44,151 bases of DNA, taken from contig JAAYPO010000057.1 of NCBI GenBank assembly GCA_012519745.1, positions 1 through 44,151 of the forward strand, in the 5' to 3' direction. Both the position numbers and the translations under genes were made by a program. Position 1 is the first letter of the stretch; each line of letters opens with the position of its first letter. This document shows, in pieces, positions 15,409 to 25,133 of this stretch. The notes under the pieces were generated by a model. The model did not search any database. It was not told the origin of the DNA and saw only the letters and a list, made by a program, of their open reading frames with translations. This DNA comes from Clostridiaceae bacterium (GTDB lineage Bacteria > Bacillota > Clostridia > Acetivibrionales > DTU013).

Positions 15409-16311
15409 CTAAACTGTCAAATAATTTAAGAATTCTGTTAAAAGATCCTCGACAATTTTTTCAGGAACACAGACACCCATCCAGATCTCGAAGGACCTCA
15501 GCCCCTGGAAAAAAAGCATACCTGCGCCGTTGACGGCAACACATCCTTTTGACCTTGCATGTCTGAGGAGTCTGGTTTCAGAAGGATTATATATAACGTC
15601 ATAAACTATGGGTCTTGATAAAAACCTGATATCATCCTTTATCGGACTTGAATCTGTATGAGGATGCATACCTGCAGAAGTAGTATTGACTATTACATCG
15701 TATCGATCAAGGACACAGCGTGCTTCATCCGAATCGGCAGCTGCCGTGCATGCATGCGTACCGCTTTTTAAAACACCTGCCAGGCTGCAATTGATATATT
15801 CTGCGATCTCGTCCGCCTTCGGCTTCGTTCTGTTTATAATGCAGATCCTGCCGGCTCCTTCAATAGCGAGCTTTACAGCCAGCGCTCTGGCCGTTCCGCC
15901 TGCGCCAAGCACACACACCTTTTTTCCCCTTATATCGGTCCCGGTCTGCTTTCTGAAAGCATGTATGAAGCCATCCCCGTCAGTATTATGGCCTATGAGC
16001 CTGCCATCCTTTATATGTACGGTATTGGCAGTTCCAAGAAGCCGCACCTCTTCACTGGCTACATCAAGATACTCAAGGATTGCCTCCTTGAACGGGATAG
16101 TAACATTAAAGCCTGTAAATCCGGCCGCCTTCAGTCCGGCCACAGCATTGCCCAGGCTGTCTGTGTCGGGTTTCATAGGGATGTAGATGCCGTTCATCCC
16201 CATCATGGTGAAAAGTGTATTATGAAGGACCGGCGAGACCGTGTGCTCCACAGGATTGCCTATCAGACCGGTAAGCTTAGTAGTTCCGTTGACCCTCTTG
16301 TCCAGTTCCAT
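15409..16311 (-). CDS. aroE: Shikimate dehydrogenase
   Basis: AroE reduces 3-dehydroshikimate to shikimate with NADPH. The 300-aa protein shows the substrate site LIGNPVEHTVSPVLHN, the catalytic lysine in VTIPFKEAILEYL, the conserved NT in GTANTVHIKDGRLIGHNTDG, and the nucleotide loop VLGAGGTARALAVKL. NTTSAGMHP and FFQGLRSFEIWMG close the family pattern. It is a little longer than usual because of an insert around SGTHACTAAADSDEAR. I start it at the ATG at 16311 with GGTAGGATC in front, 4 bp after the yqeG-like gene; the frame extends into that gene. Confidence 0.95.
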   Translation of the reverse strand: MELDKRVNGTTKLTGLIGNPVEHTVSPVLHNTLFTMMGMNGIYIPMKPDTDSLGNAVAGLKAAGFTGFNVTIPFKEAILEYLDVASEEVRLLGTANTVHIKDGRLIGHNTDGDGFIHAFRKQTGTDIRGKKVCVLGAGGTARALAVKLAIEGAGRICIINRTKPKADEIAEYINCSLAGVLKSGTHACTAAADSDEARCVLDRYDVIVNTTSAGMHPHTDSSPIKDDIRFLSRPIVYDVIYNPSETRLLRHARSKGCVAVNGAGMLFFQGLRSFEIWMGVCVPEKIVEDLLTEFLNYLTV

Positions 16312-16315
16312 GATC

Positions 16316-16816
16316 CTACCTTTTACTTTCGTGGTATCCTTCAAGGATCCGTCTCTCGAATCTGCGTTTGAATCTGACCAGCCTTCCCTCCCGCTGGTCT
16401 ATTGGTCTGACAAGTATAGTAAACATACCTGCCATATTTCCGCCATATATGTCTGTGAATATCTGATCGCCTACTACGGCAATGCTCCCCTTCTCCAGCC
16501 CCATTATCCTGCCGGCCTTCATAAAAGCCGCAGCCACCGGTTTCATCGCTCTGTGGACGGCATAGAGCTTTATATTGTCATTGAATCTGATGACGCGTTT
16601 TCTGGAAGCATTTGAAACGATGCACATCTTATAACCTGCCGCCTTCATTTGCTCTATCCAATTGAGCACCTTCTCATCGGCATCTGCAACATGGTTCGGT
16701 ACCAAAGTATTATCGATGTCCAGGATCAAGCCCTTTATTCCGTTCTTCTTCAATAGTTCATCAGTTATGCCATATATATCATCAACATATATTTTTGGAT
16801 AAAAAACGCTCTTCAT
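16316..16816 (-). CDS. YqeG family HAD-type phosphatase
   Basis: This 166-aa HAD IIIA enzyme has the nucleophile motif LILDIDNTLVPNH (first Asp catalytic, third acid/base), motif II CIVSNASRKR, a lysine in AMKPVAAAF, and motif IV AVVGDQIFTDIYGGNMAG. YqeG-like proteins include archaeal and plant phosphatidylglycerophosphate phosphatases; the bacterial role is not settled. The start has AGGAGGGG in front. It immediately precedes aroE, as in many Firmicutes. Confidence 0.9.
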   Translation of the reverse strand: MKSVFYPKIYVDDIYGITDELLKKNGIKGLILDIDNTLVPNHVADADEKVLNWIEQMKAAGYKMCIVSNASRKRVIRFNDNIKLYAVHRAMKPVAAAFMKAGRIMGLEKGSIAVVGDQIFTDIYGGNMAGMFTILVRPIDQREGRLVRFKRRFERRILEGYHESKR

Positions 16817-16923
16817 TGCCCCTCCTGTTGCTCTATCGTAATTACAAGCCGGTTGTTCCATCTGTTATGCTTGTAATAATAGCAAATAATTATTCCATTG
16901 GCAATGAGACCATTGATGTTCTA

Positions 16924-18408
16924 TCAATTAATATATTTGCTCATTTCCTCAGAGGTCTCGATCAATTCAAGCACATACTGGTTTGTTTCCTCAGCCTTAT
17001 CAAGATTCTGCGTGGTCAGCTCGCTGGCTTGCTGAGCGCTTGCAGTCACTTCCTGGCTCACTGCCGAGATCTCATTTATGCTCTCCACCAATTTGTTGTT
17101 TGCATTTAGTACCTTCAATATCTTGTCATTTACCCTGTCCACATTTTCTTTTACTTCATACATTTTATTGCTTATATCGCGGAATATCTCCATAGTCCTT
17201 CCGACAAGTGCTGTTTGCTCATTGTTGGCCTCCTTGAGCTTCAACACGGCCTCGACAGACCTGTCCGAATGTTCATACAGCTCAGTTGTGATTCTGCTGA
17301 TACTGTTGGTGGATTCCTTGCTCTGTGCTGCAAGCTTCCTAATCTCCTCGGCCACCACCGCAAATCCCTTGCCGCTCTCACCTGCACGTGCACTTTCAAT
17401 AGCCGCATTCAGTGACAGCATATTAGTCTGCTCAGATATTCCTGATATCAGATCGGATATAGAGCGTATCTCTTCTGTTTTGTTTTTCAATCCGACCATC
17501 AGGCTGTACGCACTGTCACTGTTTTCGCTTACATCCTCTGATTTATTGTTGAGTATTTCTATAATATCAAAGCCTTCCTCTACTGCCTTTACAGTATTCA
17601 GCGATATCTGCTCCATATTATTTGAATCCTCGGAGGTATCGTCTATCAAATTCTGTATATCATGTGTCAGTCCGGATTGTATCTGTATATTGGTGGCGGT
17701 TTCGGCAGCCCCCTTTTCGATTTCCTGCACGGCATTGGATGCTATGCTTGTATAGTTGGTCAATTCACCTACTATTCTATGTACCTCTCTTGAGTTCTTG
17801 TCGAGGACTGCAGCTATCTTCAGAACATCCTTCAATATGCTTTCCTGCTTTGCATGCTCCTTCTCAGTATCAGCTAGCTTTTCGATGCTGAACTGATTGG
17901 AAAGCCTCGTAGAAATGATCAGTGTCAATGAATACATGAATACACACGCGAATTGTATCAGAAAATCTGTAGTGCTGAAGCTGTCCCTAATGCCCAGAAA
18001 TACGATGTAATATATTATTTTTGCTACATTGACCAATGCGAACGCAATATTGCTGACTAAAATCAGCTTAAGATCAAAATATAAGAAATAGCAAAGAATA
18101 ATTGGGAAAATATATACAAATACAAGTATCCTTTCAGTTGGTGCTGTGAACAATACAAAATTATACAGGATGAAATAGCCGATAAGCGTGACATATTTCA
18201 TAAATATGGAACGGTTGTTTTTAATGTAAATAACAGAAGCTGCCGACATAGGCACCAAGATGATGGCCAGCATTGCGATGATATACTCCGGAGGTTTTGC
18301 GCCTTTCAAATATTCCAGCAAATATCCTCCAATCAGGAATATATCTATCCCCCAGTTTGAAAGTAAAACAAAGCGGTTTACTCTTTTAGATGAGACCTTT
18401 TTCTCCAT
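16924..18408 (-). CDS. Methyl-accepting chemotaxis protein with multipass membrane sensor
   Basis: The 494-aa receptor begins with about six hydrophobic helices (residues about 10-170) rather than the usual two helices around an extracellular domain, and I see no clear HAMP domain. The cytosolic signalling hairpin carries the invariant tip [40 protein letters not shown], here described in part: [19 protein letters not shown] at about 340-360. Coiled-coil arms flank it. It should control CheA at the pole. The multipass input suggests sensing of membrane state or a small hydrophobic ligand (inference). AGGGGG precedes the ATG. No chemotaxis genes are adjacent. Confidence 0.9.
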   Translation of the reverse strand: MEKKVSSKRVNRFVLLSNWGIDIFLIGGYLLEYLKGAKPPEYIIAMLAIILVPMSAASVIYIKNNRSIFMKYVTLIGYFILYNFVLFTAPTERILVFVYIFPIILCYFLYFDLKLILVSNIAFALVNVAKIIYYIVFLGIRDSFSTTDFLIQFACVFMYSLTLIISTRLSNQFSIEKLADTEKEHAKQESILKDVLKIAAVLDKNSREVHRIVGELTNYTSIASNAVQEIEKGAAETATNIQIQSGLTHDIQNLIDDTSEDSNNMEQISLNTVKAVEEGFDIIEILNNKSEDVSENSDSAYSLMVGLKNKTEEIRSISDLISGISEQTNMLSLNAAIESARAGESGKGFAVVAEEIRKLAAQSKESTNSISRITTELYEHSDRSVEAVLKLKEANNEQTALVGRTMEIFRDISNKMYEVKENVDRVNDKILKVLNANNKLVESINEISAVSQEVTASAQQASELTTQNLDKAEETNQYVLELIETSEEMSKYIN

Positions 18409-18583
18409 TTTTACACAATACCCCCTATTTACTTACATAACTCGACATTATTATTATATATTACATTAATGAATTAATATATCGCTTTTTATATATTTTT
18501 ACTGTAAGTCTGGATTTTTAATGAAAAAAGTTGCATAATAGAAAAAGTGTTAAGGGTTATTATAGTGAGGAGGTTGTTATACA

Positions 18584-19654
18584 GTGACTCAAAAAATAAG
18601 TATCTGCAAAACTCAAAACCCAAAATCCAGACCTGATCAGAAAAACCTTGGTTTCGGGCAGCACTTTTCAGACCACATGTTCATAATGGACTACAGCACA
18701 GAAAAAGGCTGGCATGATCCCAGGATCGTTCCTTATGGTCCATTGTCCATGGACCCGTCAACAATGGTGCTCCATTATGGTCAGGCGATTTTTGAAGGTT
18801 TGAAGGCATACAAGTCAAAGGATGGCAAAATATATCTTTTCAGACCTGAAATGAATATGAAGAGGATAAACAATTCCAACGATAGAATGTCCATTCCTCC
18901 TATAGATGTGGAGTTTGCCGTAGAGGCCCTCAAGGCCCTGGTAAGTACGGACAGGGACTGGATCCCGACAGAGCCGGGCACTTCCCTATATATCAGGCCC
19001 TTCATAATAGCCACCGATCCCTTCCTGGGTGTAAGAGCATCAAATACATACAAGTTCATGATCATACTCTCACCCAGCGGTGCATACTACCCGACGGGTA
19101 TAAATCCGGTGAAGATCCTTATAGAAAATGAATACGTTCGCGCAGTCAGAGGCGGGACAGGCTTTGCCAAAACACCGGCAAACTATGCGGCAAGTCTGAA
19201 GGCTCAGGATATTGCCCATGAAAAAGGCTATGTACAGGTTTTATGGCTTGACGGTGTGGAGAGGAAATATATCGAGGAAGTCGGCTCTATGAATGTCTTC
19301 TTCAAAATAGGCGACGAAGTGGTCACTCCTTCACTGGACGGAAGCATCCTTCCCGGAATAACCAGAGACTCGTGCATTCAGCTCCTTAAGAAATGGGGCA
19401 TCAAGGTCACAGAAAGAAAGATCACGGTACAGGAACTGTTTGACGCTCATGCAGACGGCAGGCTGACCGAAGCATTCGGCACCGGCACCGCAGCGGTCAT
19501 TTCCCCTATCGGCGAGCTGAACTGGGACGGCAGGGTAATAGAAGTCAACGGCGGCAGGATCGGAGAGGTCTCTGCAAAGCTTTATGACGCTATAACCGGC
19601 ATCCAGAACGGTACGGTCAGGGATGAATTCAACTGGATCACAGAAGTGAAATAA
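18584..19654 (+). CDS. ilvE: Branched-chain amino acid aminotransferase
   Basis: This 356-aa PLP enzyme moves the amino group between glutamate and Leu, Ile or Val. It belongs to the longer, eukaryote-like BCAT group, as shown by GLKAYKSKDGKIYLFRPEMN and IRPFIIATDPFLGV. The PLP lysine is probably K196 in GGTGFAKTPANYAASL. FGTGTAAVISPIGEL provides the cofactor phosphate loop. The start is a GTG with GAGGAGG ten bases upstream. It stands alone on the plus strand between divergent and convergent neighbours. The 175-bp leader shows neither a T-box nor a clear attenuator. Confidence 0.95.
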   Translation: MTQKISICKTQNPKSRPDQKNLGFGQHFSDHMFIMDYSTEKGWHDPRIVPYGPLSMDPSTMVLHYGQAIFEGLKAYKSKDGKIYLFRPEMNMKRINNSNDRMSIPPIDVEFAVEALKALVSTDRDWIPTEPGTSLYIRPFIIATDPFLGVRASNTYKFMIILSPSGAYYPTGINPVKILIENEYVRAVRGGTGFAKTPANYAASLKAQDIAHEKGYVQVLWLDGVERKYIEEVGSMNVFFKIGDEVVTPSLDGSILPGITRDSCIQLLKKWGIKVTERKITVQELFDAHADGRLTEAFGTGTAAVISPIGELNWDGRVIEVNGGRIGEVSAKLYDAITGIQNGTVRDEFNWITEVK

Positions 19655-19665
19655 ATAATCGGCAG

Positions 19666-19713
19666 GACGGTTCCGTAATGTGCAGTTCACTCCATGCGGA
19701 ACCGTCTTTTTTT
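19666..19713 (+). terminator. Intrinsic terminator after ilvE
   Basis: GACGGTTCCG and CGGAACCGTC (19666-19675 with 19697-19706) form a perfect 10-bp stem, followed by seven T. Confidence 0.9.
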
Positions 19714-19803
19714 ATGCGTCAGCCCATGTCTTATGGCCTGTTTGGAATATTTTCACATCCGTAAAATAAAATAAGTAGTAACGTCAGTAACCAGGCTGGT
19801 ACT

Positions 19804-21132
19804 ATGATATTTTCAGCTGTATTGGTAATTGCAGTATTTGTTTTGATACTGCTGGCAGTGAAGCCATCAAAGATAGTATATATAAAGTCATTGTCCATTC
19901 CGGCACTGTGTCTGCTGTTTGTCATATGTATCGTCATTTTTTCCGATTCGGCTGTCCGGTCGGCCCTTGATGGACTTGTTCTATGGTCCTCCATCGTCGT
20001 GCCTTCCCTGTTTCCCTTTTTTGTGGCAAGTGAGCTTATGAACTCCACGGGCTTCACACGTGCAGCCGGTATGCTGCTGGAACCTGTCATGAGGCCGTTT
20101 TTCAATGTACCGGGCTGTGCCTCCTTTGCTCTCGCCCTGGGTGTTACCTCGGGATATCCGGTAGGTGCAAAAATCACCGCCGACATGAGAAAGAATGGAT
20201 CTCTATCAAAATATGAAGCGGAGAGACTTCTTGCCTTTACCAACAATTCGGGGCCGCTCTTTATTATCGGCGCAGTGGGAACAGGGATGTTTGGTTCGGC
20301 AGCAGTCGGTCTGTTCCTGTTTGTATGTCATCTGCTGTCCTGCATCACAGTAGGGTTTCTCTTTAGATACTATAAATGGCGCCGGCCTGGGGATCGTGAC
20401 AGAAATGCTTCCTTGAAGGCTGCCGGCACAAAGGGGATAAAGCTTTCAAAGAATGCATTTGTAAAAATAGAAAGACTGTTGACTGAGCAAAGCAGCAAAA
20501 AAAAGAGTTTTGGAGAGCTCCTCGGAACAGCGATAAAGAACTCTGTTTCAACTATACTCGTCATTGGAGGTTTTATTGTATTATTCTCTGTCATAATCAG
20601 CTTGCTGAATGAAACCGGTCTCATCGGCATGATATCAGAGGTCATTGCTGATCTTATTGAGCCGCTGTTTCCCGGAGTCAGGCTAAAAGAGCTTATTTCC
20701 GGTGTGCTGGGAGGTTTTTTTGAGATCACTGCCGGTTCGCGTCTTGTCAGCAGGGCTTTGTCTGTCCCTCTGACACTTAAGCTGCCTGCTGTGAGCTTAT
20801 TGATAGGTTGGGCGGGTTTGTCAGTGCATTTTCAGGTAATGAGCATCGTATCTGAAACAGATATCGATGTCCGCCCTTACCTAGGGGGAAAGTCTCTCCA
20901 GGGAGTTCTGGCTTCGGTCTACACATTCCTTGGCGGCAGGTTCATTAATATAGCGTCTCCTGCCAATGAAGCAGTCCTTGGAACTGCGCCGCTGAACTTC
21001 CATGGTTTCTTCACATCCCTTGGCAATTCGGTACTGATACTTATACTTGTAATGATAGTCTGTTTTTTCATCAGCCGTCACGTCAAATCTCCGTCTGGTG
21101 GAAAAAGCCAAAAAAAAAGAAGCTCTATTTGA
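19804..21132 (+). CDS. ylbJ: Sporulation integral membrane protein YlbJ
   Basis: The 442-aa protein has about eight to ten hydrophobic helices and the nucleoside-transporter-gate pattern. Typical pieces are WSSIVVPSLFPFFVASELM, ALALGVTSGYPVGAKITADM and AFTNNSGPLFIIGAVGTGMFG. The second gate-like half has LSGVLGGFFEITAGSRLVS. YlbJ is needed for spore cortex formation in Bacillus and is usually made in the mother cell under sigma-E. The ribosome site is weak (AGG about 10 nt before ATG). The 3' end overlaps the convergent coiled-coil gene by 8 bp and encodes the lysine-rich tail over that gene's terminator. Confidence 0.93.
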   Translation: MIFSAVLVIAVFVLILLAVKPSKIVYIKSLSIPALCLLFVICIVIFSDSAVRSALDGLVLWSSIVVPSLFPFFVASELMNSTGFTRAAGMLLEPVMRPFFNVPGCASFALALGVTSGYPVGAKITADMRKNGSLSKYEAERLLAFTNNSGPLFIIGAVGTGMFGSAAVGLFLFVCHLLSCITVGFLFRYYKWRRPGDRDRNASLKAAGTKGIKLSKNAFVKIERLLTEQSSKKKSFGELLGTAIKNSVSTILVIGGFIVLFSVIISLLNETGLIGMISEVIADLIEPLFPGVRLKELISGVLGGFFEITAGSRLVSRALSVPLTLKLPAVSLLIGWAGLSVHFQVMSIVSETDIDVRPYLGGKSLQGVLASVYTFLGGRFINIASPANEAVLGTAPLNFHGFFTSLGNSVLILILVMIVCFFISRHVKSPSGGKSQKKRSSI

Positions 21133-21135
21133 GCT
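21110..21135 (-). terminator. Intrinsic terminator of the recG-rsmD-coaD unit, inside ylbJ
   Basis: On the minus strand AGCTC-AAATA-GAGCT forms a 5-bp stem followed by TTCTTTTTTTT. The stem covers both stop codons and the T run is the antisense of ylbJ's AAA lysine codons. The stem is short, so efficiency is uncertain. Confidence 0.55.
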
Positions 21136-21562
21136 CCTCCCGATTTGTTCTTATTACCTCGATGGTATCATTCAATATTTCCTCCACCCTGTTTAAAATA
21201 TTGTCTGCATAATCCTTTGTTCCAAGCCTGATCTCCCGGGCATTTTTCTGAGCAGCAGCCACTATTTCATTAGCCTGCTCATATGCCTTTTGTGTGATCT
21301 CGTGTTCATCCACCATGGATGCTATTTTGCTCTCGGCATCCTTGAGCATGTTTGCCGCTTCCTTCTGCGCATCCATCAGTATTCTCTGACGCTCTTCCTT
21401 GACCCACTTTGCCTGTTTGATATCGTCGGGCAGCTTCAATCTTAGTTCTTTTACTATTTCAAGTATCTCTTCCTTGTCAACAAGGCATTTACCCGAAAAG
21501 GGAACACTAACACTTTTTTCGACTAAATCTTCTAAAGTCTCCAGTATTGAAAGTATCTCCAT
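21125..21562 (-). CDS. Coiled-coil protein, function unknown
   Basis: This 145-aa protein is hydrophilic and almost wholly helical. After a short N-terminal stretch (ILETLEDLVEKSVSVPFSGK), a long coiled coil rich in Ala, Glu, Lys and Gln runs to the end. Such proteins are often labelled as ATP synthase subunit B-like or DivIVA-like by similarity of heptads, which is not evidence of function. The N-terminal EDLVEKSVSVPFSGKCLVDK with EEILEIVKELRLKLP resembles small clostridial DivIVA-related proteins found beside coaD. It lies 19 bp after coaD and is likely in the same transcript. Confidence 0.75.
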   Translation of the reverse strand: MEILSILETLEDLVEKSVSVPFSGKCLVDKEEILEIVKELRLKLPDDIKQAKWVKEERQRILMDAQKEAANMLKDAESKIASMVDEHEITQKAYEQANEIVAAAQKNAREIRLGTKDYADNILNRVEEILNDTIEVIRTNREELK

Positions 21563-21581
21563 GATTTTACCCCCTAATGAT

Positions 21582-22061
21582 CTATCTGCAGGTCAGCTTT
21601 TTTACTATCCTCTCTCTGATACACTCCGGCACGAGGCCGTTGATGCATCCGCCGTTCCTTGCGATTTCCTTTACTGCGCTTGAACTGAGATAAGAATAGT
21701 TTACACTCGTCATCATAAATAAGGTTTCCATATCCGGTTCCAGCTTTTTGTTCAACAGCGCCATTTGAAACTCATACTCAAAATCCGACATCGCCCTGAG
21801 TCCCTTTATCACAGTCTTTGAACCTGCGCTTCTGACAAAATCGGCTAAAAGTCCTGTGAATCCGGTGATCTGGATGTTCTCACAGTCACCGACGGCAGCC
21901 CTGATCAGGTCTATACGCTCTTCCACGGTAAAAGTGGGTTTTTTGCTTTCATTGCTGCCCACTGCCACAATAAGCTTGTCACAGATGCAGACTGCTCTGT
22001 TTATTATGTCGAGGTGCCCATTCGTGATGGGATCGAAGCTTCCCGGATATACCACTATCAT
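21582..22061 (-). CDS. coaD: Phosphopantetheine adenylyltransferase
   Basis: CoaD adenylates 4'-phosphopantetheine to dephospho-CoA, the fourth step of CoA synthesis. The 159-aa protein has the nucleotidyltransferase motif [15 protein letters not shown] (TNGH at residues 13-16), [16 protein letters not shown], and the second ATP motif [13 protein letters not shown]. Length is normal for the hexameric enzyme. Its ATG overlaps the rsmD stop (ATGA), so translation is probably coupled. Confidence 0.97.
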   Translation of the reverse strand: MIVVYPGSFDPITNGHLDIINRAVCICDKLIVAVGSNESKKPTFTVEERIDLIRAAVGDCENIQITGFTGLLADFVRSAGSKTVIKGLRAMSDFEYEFQMALLNKKLEPDMETLFMMTSVNYSYLSSSAVKEIARNGGCINGLVPECIRERIVKKLTCR

Positions 22062-22633
22062 TGGCCGCTATTACCATCCTTATATATCGTTATCATTGTA
22101 TCACCATATTTTCTTGTGTCAATTACTTTTAATCTTCCGCAGCTCTCCGGAAGTTTATCCATAGGGCTGTGTTCGGCAATAATTATCCCATTGCTCACAA
22201 TTATATCATTTATTGCTACTAATTTTAATGCTTCTTGAATAAAATTTTTATTATATGGCGGATCCATAATAATTATATCGAATTTTTGGCCCTCAAGATA
22301 CATTTTATTGATACCTGCTGCAAAATCCATGTTGAATACAAGGGCCTTTTCTGTAAGCCTGGTATGCTCAAGATTTTCTTTTATAACCTTGAAGCACTGC
22401 AGACTTCTGTCAAAAAACACAGCCGAAGCCGCGCCTCTGCTAAGGGCCTCGATCCCCATGCTGCCTGTACCGGCGAACAGGTCCAGCACAGTGCTTCCCT
22501 CCACATATGCTGCAATAATGTTGTACACGGCACCCTTCACCTTGTCTGATGTAGGACGTGTCATGTCGCCCTTTATAGTCTTCAATCCGTGGCCCTTTGC
22601 GCTTCCTGCAATAACTCTGAGTATGTCACCCAC
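22058..22633 (-). CDS. rsmD: 16S rRNA (guanine(966)-N2)-methyltransferase RsmD
   Basis: RsmD methylates G966 of 16S rRNA with S-adenosylmethionine. The 191-aa protein has the N-terminal [13 protein letters not shown], the SAM site [20 protein letters not shown], and the catalytic DPPY in [11 protein letters not shown]. The frame starts at a GTG that directly abuts an AAGGGG sequence, which is too close; the true start could be the ATA four codons in, just ahead of the conserved RVIAG. It is flanked by recG and coaD, the standard Firmicutes order. Confidence 0.94.
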   Translation of the reverse strand: MGDILRVIAGSAKGHGLKTIKGDMTRPTSDKVKGAVYNIIAAYVEGSTVLDLFAGTGSMGIEALSRGAASAVFFDRSLQCFKVIKENLEHTRLTEKALVFNMDFAAGINKMYLEGQKFDIIIMDPPYNKNFIQEALKLVAINDIIVSNGIIIAEHSPMDKLPESCGRLKVIDTRKYGDTMITIYKDGNSGQ

Positions 22634-22658
22634 CCCTTATTATTGTGTCTGTTGCGAT

Positions 22659-24737
22659 TCAGTTCATACTCACGGACTTTATGACCCCTGAGAACCTGTC
22701 CCTTACGGCCTGTCCCAGCGGCCGGTTTTCCGGAGACTCCAGTGCCCTGTCGGTCTCTAACAGCTTTAGCGCTGCTTCCTGAGCCTTCTTTAATATTTCG
22801 GTATCTCTGTAGAGATTTGCGATTTTCAGATCAGGGATACCATGCTGCCTGGTACCGAAAAAGTCCCCCGGACCTCTTAGCTCAAGATCCTTTTCTGAAA
22901 TGATAAAGCCGTCCGAGGTCTTTTCCATTACCTTCATCCGTTCTTTGGCCACCTCTGATTTACTGTCGTTGAACAGTATGCAATAGGATTGGTACCCACT
23001 CCTGCCGACTCTGCCTCTTAACTGATGCAGCTGTGAGAGTCCGAACCGTTCCGCATTTTCCACCACCATGAGAGTTGCATTTGCCACATTGACGCCTACC
23101 TCGATGACAGTGGTGGAAACAAGAATGTCGATATCTCCGCTGACGAACCTTGACATCACATCATCCTTTTCCCTGGGCTTCATTTTTCCGTGTATCAGGC
23201 CCACCTTAAGGTCACTGAAGGTCTTTTGTGCCAATTCCGCAGACAGTTCAGAGGCCGATCTAGCCTCAACGGCATCGGATTCCTCCACCAGCGGACATAC
23301 AATATATACCTGTCTGCCCTCATTCACCTGTTTCCTGATGAATTTGTTGATCCTCTCCCGCATTCCCGAATCCACCGCATATGTCAAAACCTTTTTTCTG
23401 CCCGGCGGCAGCTCATCTATGATGGATATGTCAAGATCTCCATACAATATCAGCGCCAGTGTTCTTGGGATGGGAGTCGCCGTCATCACCAATATGTCCG
23501 GGTTGTCTCCCTTTCTGCCAAGTACTGCCCTTTGTCTTACTCCGAACCTGTGCTGTTCATCGGTAACGACAAGCCCAAGTCTGCTGAAGACGACCTTGTC
23601 TTCAAGCAATGCATGGGTGCCTACAACGATATCGATATCACCTGAGCCGATCTGCTCAAGGATCCTCCTGGATTCCTTGGCAGCCGTACTGCCGGTCAGC
23701 AGTGCGATCCTGATGCCCATTGACTCCAGCAGCTTGCTGATGGTAATGTAATGCTGGCCGGCCAGTATCTCGGTAGGCGCCATGAAAGCTCCCTGATATC
23801 CGCTTTTAACCGCCTTGACAAGCGCCAGCACGGCGACTATCGTCTTTCCCGAGCCTACATCTCCCTGGACGAGACGGTTCATGACCTTGCCGCTTTCCAT
23901 ATCACGCTCTATCTCCGAAAAAACTCTGTTCTGTGCATTTGTCAGCTTGAATGGAAGTTCCTCCATAAACCTCCGCACTTCTGTTCCTGCGCCGAAGCAT
24001 ATGCCTGATTGCACATTTTCACCGGCGGCTTTTAAGCTCACAAGAGCTGCCTGCAACAGAAACAGTTCCTCAAAAACCAATCTTTCCCTGGCTTTTAGAA
24101 AAGCCTCGTCATTTTCGGGATAATGTATGTTTTTGACTGCATACCGGGCATCAGCCAGACTGCAGCTGTCCCTTACCCATTGGGGCAGTATCTCTTCGAT
24201 GCTGTCACCGATATACTCCAAAGCATTTCTGATCACTGATCTGATAACATTCTGGGTCAGCTTTCCTGTGGACGGATATATGGGTATTATCCTGCATGTA
24301 TTGACAGGACCCGACTCATCGATTTTTTCATATACCGGGTTCAAGACCTCAAATGATCTTCTCCTGGTGATCTTACCATAGAAAAGATACTTCTCTCCCG
24401 GCTTGAAATTATCCTTCAGATAAGGCTGATTGAACCATGTTGCATTTATGATGCCCGTTTCATCCCTGATGCTGGTCCTGCATATGGTAAGACCCCTTCG
24501 CGGCCTGGACAGCACTACCTTTGATGCAATGATCCCCTCAAAGGAGCACTGGTCACCGTCCTGCAATTCAATAAGCTTTTTCAGCTTGCTGCGGTCTTCA
24601 TACTCTCTGGGATAATGTGTGATCACATCACCTACAGTAAAAATGCCGAGCTTTTGAAACAGAGCAGCGCGGGCTTCTCCGACACCCTTGAGGTACTGCA
24701 GCGGTTTTCCAAGTTTTCCGGCTCTTTGGTACATCAT
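22659..24737 (-). CDS. recG: ATP-dependent DNA helicase RecG
   Basis: RecG remodels stalled forks and Holliday junctions. The 692-aa protein has an N-terminal wedge/OB domain (LQYLKGVGEARAALFQKLGI, DQCSFEGIIASK), a helicase core with Walker A RLVQGDVGSGKTIVAVL, motif II VVTDEQHRFGVRQR, motif III MTATPIPRTLAL, and the C-terminal motifs VSTTVIEVGVNVANATLMVV and QLRGRVGRS. DLELRGPGDFFGTRQHG is the RecG-specific end. GGGAG precedes two tandem ATG codons. The upstream region is filled with palindromic repeats. Confidence 0.97.
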   Translation of the reverse strand: MMYQRAGKLGKPLQYLKGVGEARAALFQKLGIFTVGDVITHYPREYEDRSKLKKLIELQDGDQCSFEGIIASKVVLSRPRRGLTICRTSIRDETGIINATWFNQPYLKDNFKPGEKYLFYGKITRRRSFEVLNPVYEKIDESGPVNTCRIIPIYPSTGKLTQNVIRSVIRNALEYIGDSIEEILPQWVRDSCSLADARYAVKNIHYPENDEAFLKARERLVFEELFLLQAALVSLKAAGENVQSGICFGAGTEVRRFMEELPFKLTNAQNRVFSEIERDMESGKVMNRLVQGDVGSGKTIVAVLALVKAVKSGYQGAFMAPTEILAGQHYITISKLLESMGIRIALLTGSTAAKESRRILEQIGSGDIDIVVGTHALLEDKVVFSRLGLVVTDEQHRFGVRQRAVLGRKGDNPDILVMTATPIPRTLALILYGDLDISIIDELPPGRKKVLTYAVDSGMRERINKFIRKQVNEGRQVYIVCPLVEESDAVEARSASELSAELAQKTFSDLKVGLIHGKMKPREKDDVMSRFVSGDIDILVSTTVIEVGVNVANATLMVVENAERFGLSQLHQLRGRVGRSGYQSYCILFNDSKSEVAKERMKVMEKTSDGFIISEKDLELRGPGDFFGTRQHGIPDLKIANLYRDTEILKKAQEAALKLLETDRALESPENRPLGQAVRDRFSGVIKSVSMN

Positions 24738-24760
24738 TAGTCTCCCATTTTACTATAGTA

Positions 24761-24812
24761 ATGGCATTATGCCATAGTCCGGAATAATGGCTTTATACCA
24801 TAGTCCGGAATA
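24761..24812. repeat. 26-bp tandem repeat, two copies
   Basis: Two head-to-tail units (24761-24786 and 24787-24812) differ at three positions. Each begins with an inverted repeat (ATGGC-ATTAT-GCCAT in the first) and ends in CCATAGTCCGGAATA. The TCCGGAATA end is shared with the larger repeats at 1530 and 24893, so this may be a reduced member of the same family. It lies just upstream of the recG start. Confidence 0.8.
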
Positions 24813-24886
24813 GCGCCCTCTTTGTTCACGATATTATTCTAATATAATATCCTATTTCTTGCCACCCCTATTTGACCAATGGGATT

Positions 24887-25031
24887 CATATTTGGTGACA
24901 CTCCTCGACCCGTTGCATTTGATTTATTCAAATTGCAATCCGGAATACATATTTGGTGACACTCCTCGACCCGTTGCATTTGATTTATTCAAATAGCAAT
25001 CCGGAATACCCCCTGGGGAGGAGTGTCACCA
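24887..25031. repeat. Palindromic repeat element, copies B and C in tandem
   Basis: A 61-bp unit is directly repeated (24887-24947 and 24948-25008) with one difference near the middle. The second unit continues to a TGTCACCA end at 25031, giving a complete palindromic element (24954-25031, TGGTGACACTCCTC paired with GAGGAGTGTCACCA). The first copy lacks its right arm. The element matches copy A at 1530-1606 in reverse orientation. It occupies the recG-rpmB gap. Confidence 0.85.
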
Positions 25032-25051
25032 TACCATTTTTCAAAAACACC

Positions 25052-25081
25052 TTGCGGAATATGGTGGTATTGTGTTAAAAT
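25052..25081 (+). promoter_or_regulatory. Candidate promoter of rpmB
   Basis: TTGCGG, an 18-nt spacer and TAAAAT precede rpmB by about 50 bp, immediately right of the repeat element. The -35 is poor, so this is tentative. Confidence 0.4.
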
Positions 25082-25133
25082 AGTTAATGCTTTGTGGGTT
25101 TATAAGCTCCAGCTTAAAGGAGGTGTAATATAG

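Noticed and set aside
18440-18500. Sigma-D motility promoter before the chemotaxis receptor
   Set aside because: A GCGATAT box is present, but the TAAA box is not at the required 15-nt spacing.
18409-18583. T-box or leucine-type attenuator before ilvE
   Set aside because: The leader is short and AT-rich, with no T-box sequence, no antiterminator/terminator pair and no leucine-rich leader peptide.
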